Assembly (NCBI RefSeq): GCF_000756665.1
Contig: NZ_ARXV01000005.1
Coordinates: 1 to 64,000, forward strand
Reading direction: 5' to 3'
DNA: 64,000 nt
Origin: Alcanivorax nanhaiticus
GTDB taxonomy: Bacteria > Pseudomonadota > Gammaproteobacteria > Pseudomonadales > Alcanivoracaceae
This document shows, in pieces, positions 62,956 through 64,000 of the stretch (position 1 is its first letter; each line of letters begins with the position of its first letter). The notes under the pieces are model-generated. The model saw nothing but the letters and a program-made list of their open reading frames with translations. It was not told where the DNA came from and searched no databases. The position numbers were made by a program, and so were the translations under genes.

Positions 62956-64000
62956 TCAGACCTCATCCCCGAAGTTGTTAATCCCTTTGGTTACTCCACC
63001 ACTATGATTGGCAAAAACAGAAACACTAATCGCGCCATCTTGCGGAATATCAATCACGGACGCGCCTAACTGCCTCCTCAAAACTCGAACAACAGCATAA
63101 TCACTATCATCATCAATAACTCCGCGCGGGACCTGAAAAATCATTCTCGTCACACCTCCCTCTCTTGAGGACGACATTTTCACAATCACATCCCTATCGT
63201 AGAACTTTAGACCTCCTCCCCCTTCTTCCCCACTCCCTACCCCAGATTTTCCTGCGCCAATCGACAAGTCAATCTCTGAAGTATCAGAATCAAAGTTGTA
63301 CAATGAGAAATCAACCTTAATTGTTTTCCCCTGAAAAATTCTAGGCGCACTTCTACCCACGCCATCCCTTGAATATCTCGACTCGAGACTTACCTTAACC
63401 TCAAAACCAAAAAGAATTTCATACAGTTTCGCCAGCTCAATTTCCGGATTATTCTCCCACTCCCTGGATTCAGAAAGATACGCATGACTTGCAGAGTTAG
63501 CCTCCACTTCTCCAGCATACGACTCTATACCAAAGAAACCGAAACGCAGCCAAGCCTCAAAAGGCCCCAACCTCTCTTGATCAATCTTCACAATACCGGT
63601 CACAACAAGAATTGCCCCGATCGAAAAGGTAACAACCGCAATGGGGGTTGCACAAAGAAACAAGAACAACCCTGATGAAGCAATTAATGATGAACCCGCA
63701 GCACTTATATGATAAGCATCCGCAAGTCCGAACTCTCTATTTTCCTTAGCAAGCCTTGCCTCTTCTAAATCCTTAACCGCTCCGACCAAGTTCCCCACAA
63801 CACCGATAGTTCCCATTCCAATACGCAGCGCTCTGCTTGCTCCCATAGCCTGAGAAAGCTTACTCTTCGATTGGCTGGACAGATCATAAACAAGCGAAAT
63901 AGTGCTCAGACTATTCTCCAGAAGAGCAAGCTTGTTGACTTGTGTGTCGAGGCCGTTCTTCGCCAGCTCCTCCCAATTTATTGCCAAGTTTACGACCTGC
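62956..64000 (-). CDS. C-terminal part of a toxin-like membrane protein, cut by window edge
   Basis: At least 347 codons; the frame stays open to the right edge (Q-V-V-N before the apparent TTG at 63987), so the N-terminus is missing. Visible are a helical stretch, two adjacent membrane helices at about 90-132 of the visible part (SSLIASSGLFLFLCATPIAV and the following segment), a motif FEAWLRFGFFG, and a beta-rich C-terminus. A membrane pair followed by xWLxxxxFG is what I recall from the end of VasX/BTH_I2691-type T6SS effectors. Low GC. No enzyme motif. Confidence 0.5.
   Translation of the reverse strand, partial: QVVNLAINWEELAKNGLDTQVNKLALLENSLSTISLVYDLSSQSKSKLSQAMGASRALRIGMGTIGVVGNLVGAVKDLEEARLAKENREFGLADAYHISAAGSSLIASSGLFLFLCATPIAVVTFSIGAILVVTGIVKIDQERLGPFEAWLRFGFFGIESYAGEVEANSASHAYLSESREWENNPEIELAKLYEILFGFEVKVSLESRYSRDGVGRSAPRIFQGKTIKVDFSLYNFDSDTSEIDLSIGAGKSGVGSGEEGGGGLKFYDRDVIVKMSSSREGGVTRMIFQVPRGVIDDDSDYAVVRVLRRQLGASVIDIPQDGAISVSVFANHSGGVTKGINNFGDEV

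Overview
The window is a dense, mostly housekeeping stretch of a gammaproteobacterial chromosome at roughly 57-60 % GC. Its gene order matches the Pseudomonas/Oceanospirillales type: rrn-tyrS-mepM-anmK, cbrX-cbrA-cbrB-pcnB-folK-dNK-panBCD-acs, and the long leftward run dapB-carAB-greA/yhbY-rlmE-ftsH-folP-glmM-tpiA-secG-tRNA-Leu-tRNA-fMet-rimP-nusA-infB-rbfA-truB-rpsO-pnp. An Alcanivorax-like hydrocarbon degrader is my best guess; the genus is inference from synteny and protein style, not a search result.

Layout. 1-180: promoter and boxA leader of a leftward rRNA operon whose 16S gene lies beyond the left edge. 0.2-9.0 kb: tyrS, cell-wall genes (mepM, anmK, PAP2), erpA, bactofilin, DUF6776 protein, argC and a ClC transporter. 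9.1-18.4 kb: hemJ, thiD, thiE, hemL, ybaK, a TPR lipoprotein, a class A penicillin-binding protein, a PfkB kinase, a Rieske protein and srkA. 18.5-24.3 kb: NHL lipoprotein, sfsA, an aminotransferase, a DksA fused to a long Lys/Ala-rich tail, gluQ. 24.4-29.6 kb: the CbrAB carbon/nitrogen control module with the small gene cbrX and a CrcZ-like sRNA. 29.6-37.6 kb: pcnB, folK, a deoxynucleoside kinase, pantothenate synthesis genes, acs and a TRL-like lipoprotein. 37.7-60.5 kb: the conserved leftward translation, folate, cell-wall and carbamoyl-phosphate cluster with two tRNAs. 60.7-64.0 kb: an exported protein of unknown function, then a visibly AT-richer pair (a lipoprotein and the C-terminal part of a toxin-like membrane protein cut by the window edge) that looks acquired.

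Three observations stand out. (1) At least eight intergenic gaps carry a two-armed element whose arms are tandem 7-bp repeats in inverted orientation. The heptamer differs from locus to locus but is matched between the two arms of a locus, and arms run into the 3' ends of ybaK and gluQ and touch greA. (2) CbrB lacks the sigma54-contacting GAFTGA loop although the AAA+ core is intact, and the adjacent CrcZ-like sRNA has no sigma54 promoter at the expected distance from its CbrB-like TGTTAC/GTAACA sites, which suggests a rewired carbon-repression circuit. (3) DksA is fused in frame to a ~258-residue histone-H1/AlgP-like tail.

The genes form several functional groups: translation initiation and RNA decay (rimP to pnp), envelope growth (mrcB, mepM, anmK, glmM, bactofilin, ftsH), cofactors (thi, hem, pan, fol, erpA), and nutrient sensing (cbr, dksA, acs). 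Several leftward transcripts end at well-formed intrinsic terminators, and carAB is preceded by a strong promoter followed by a terminator-like attenuator.
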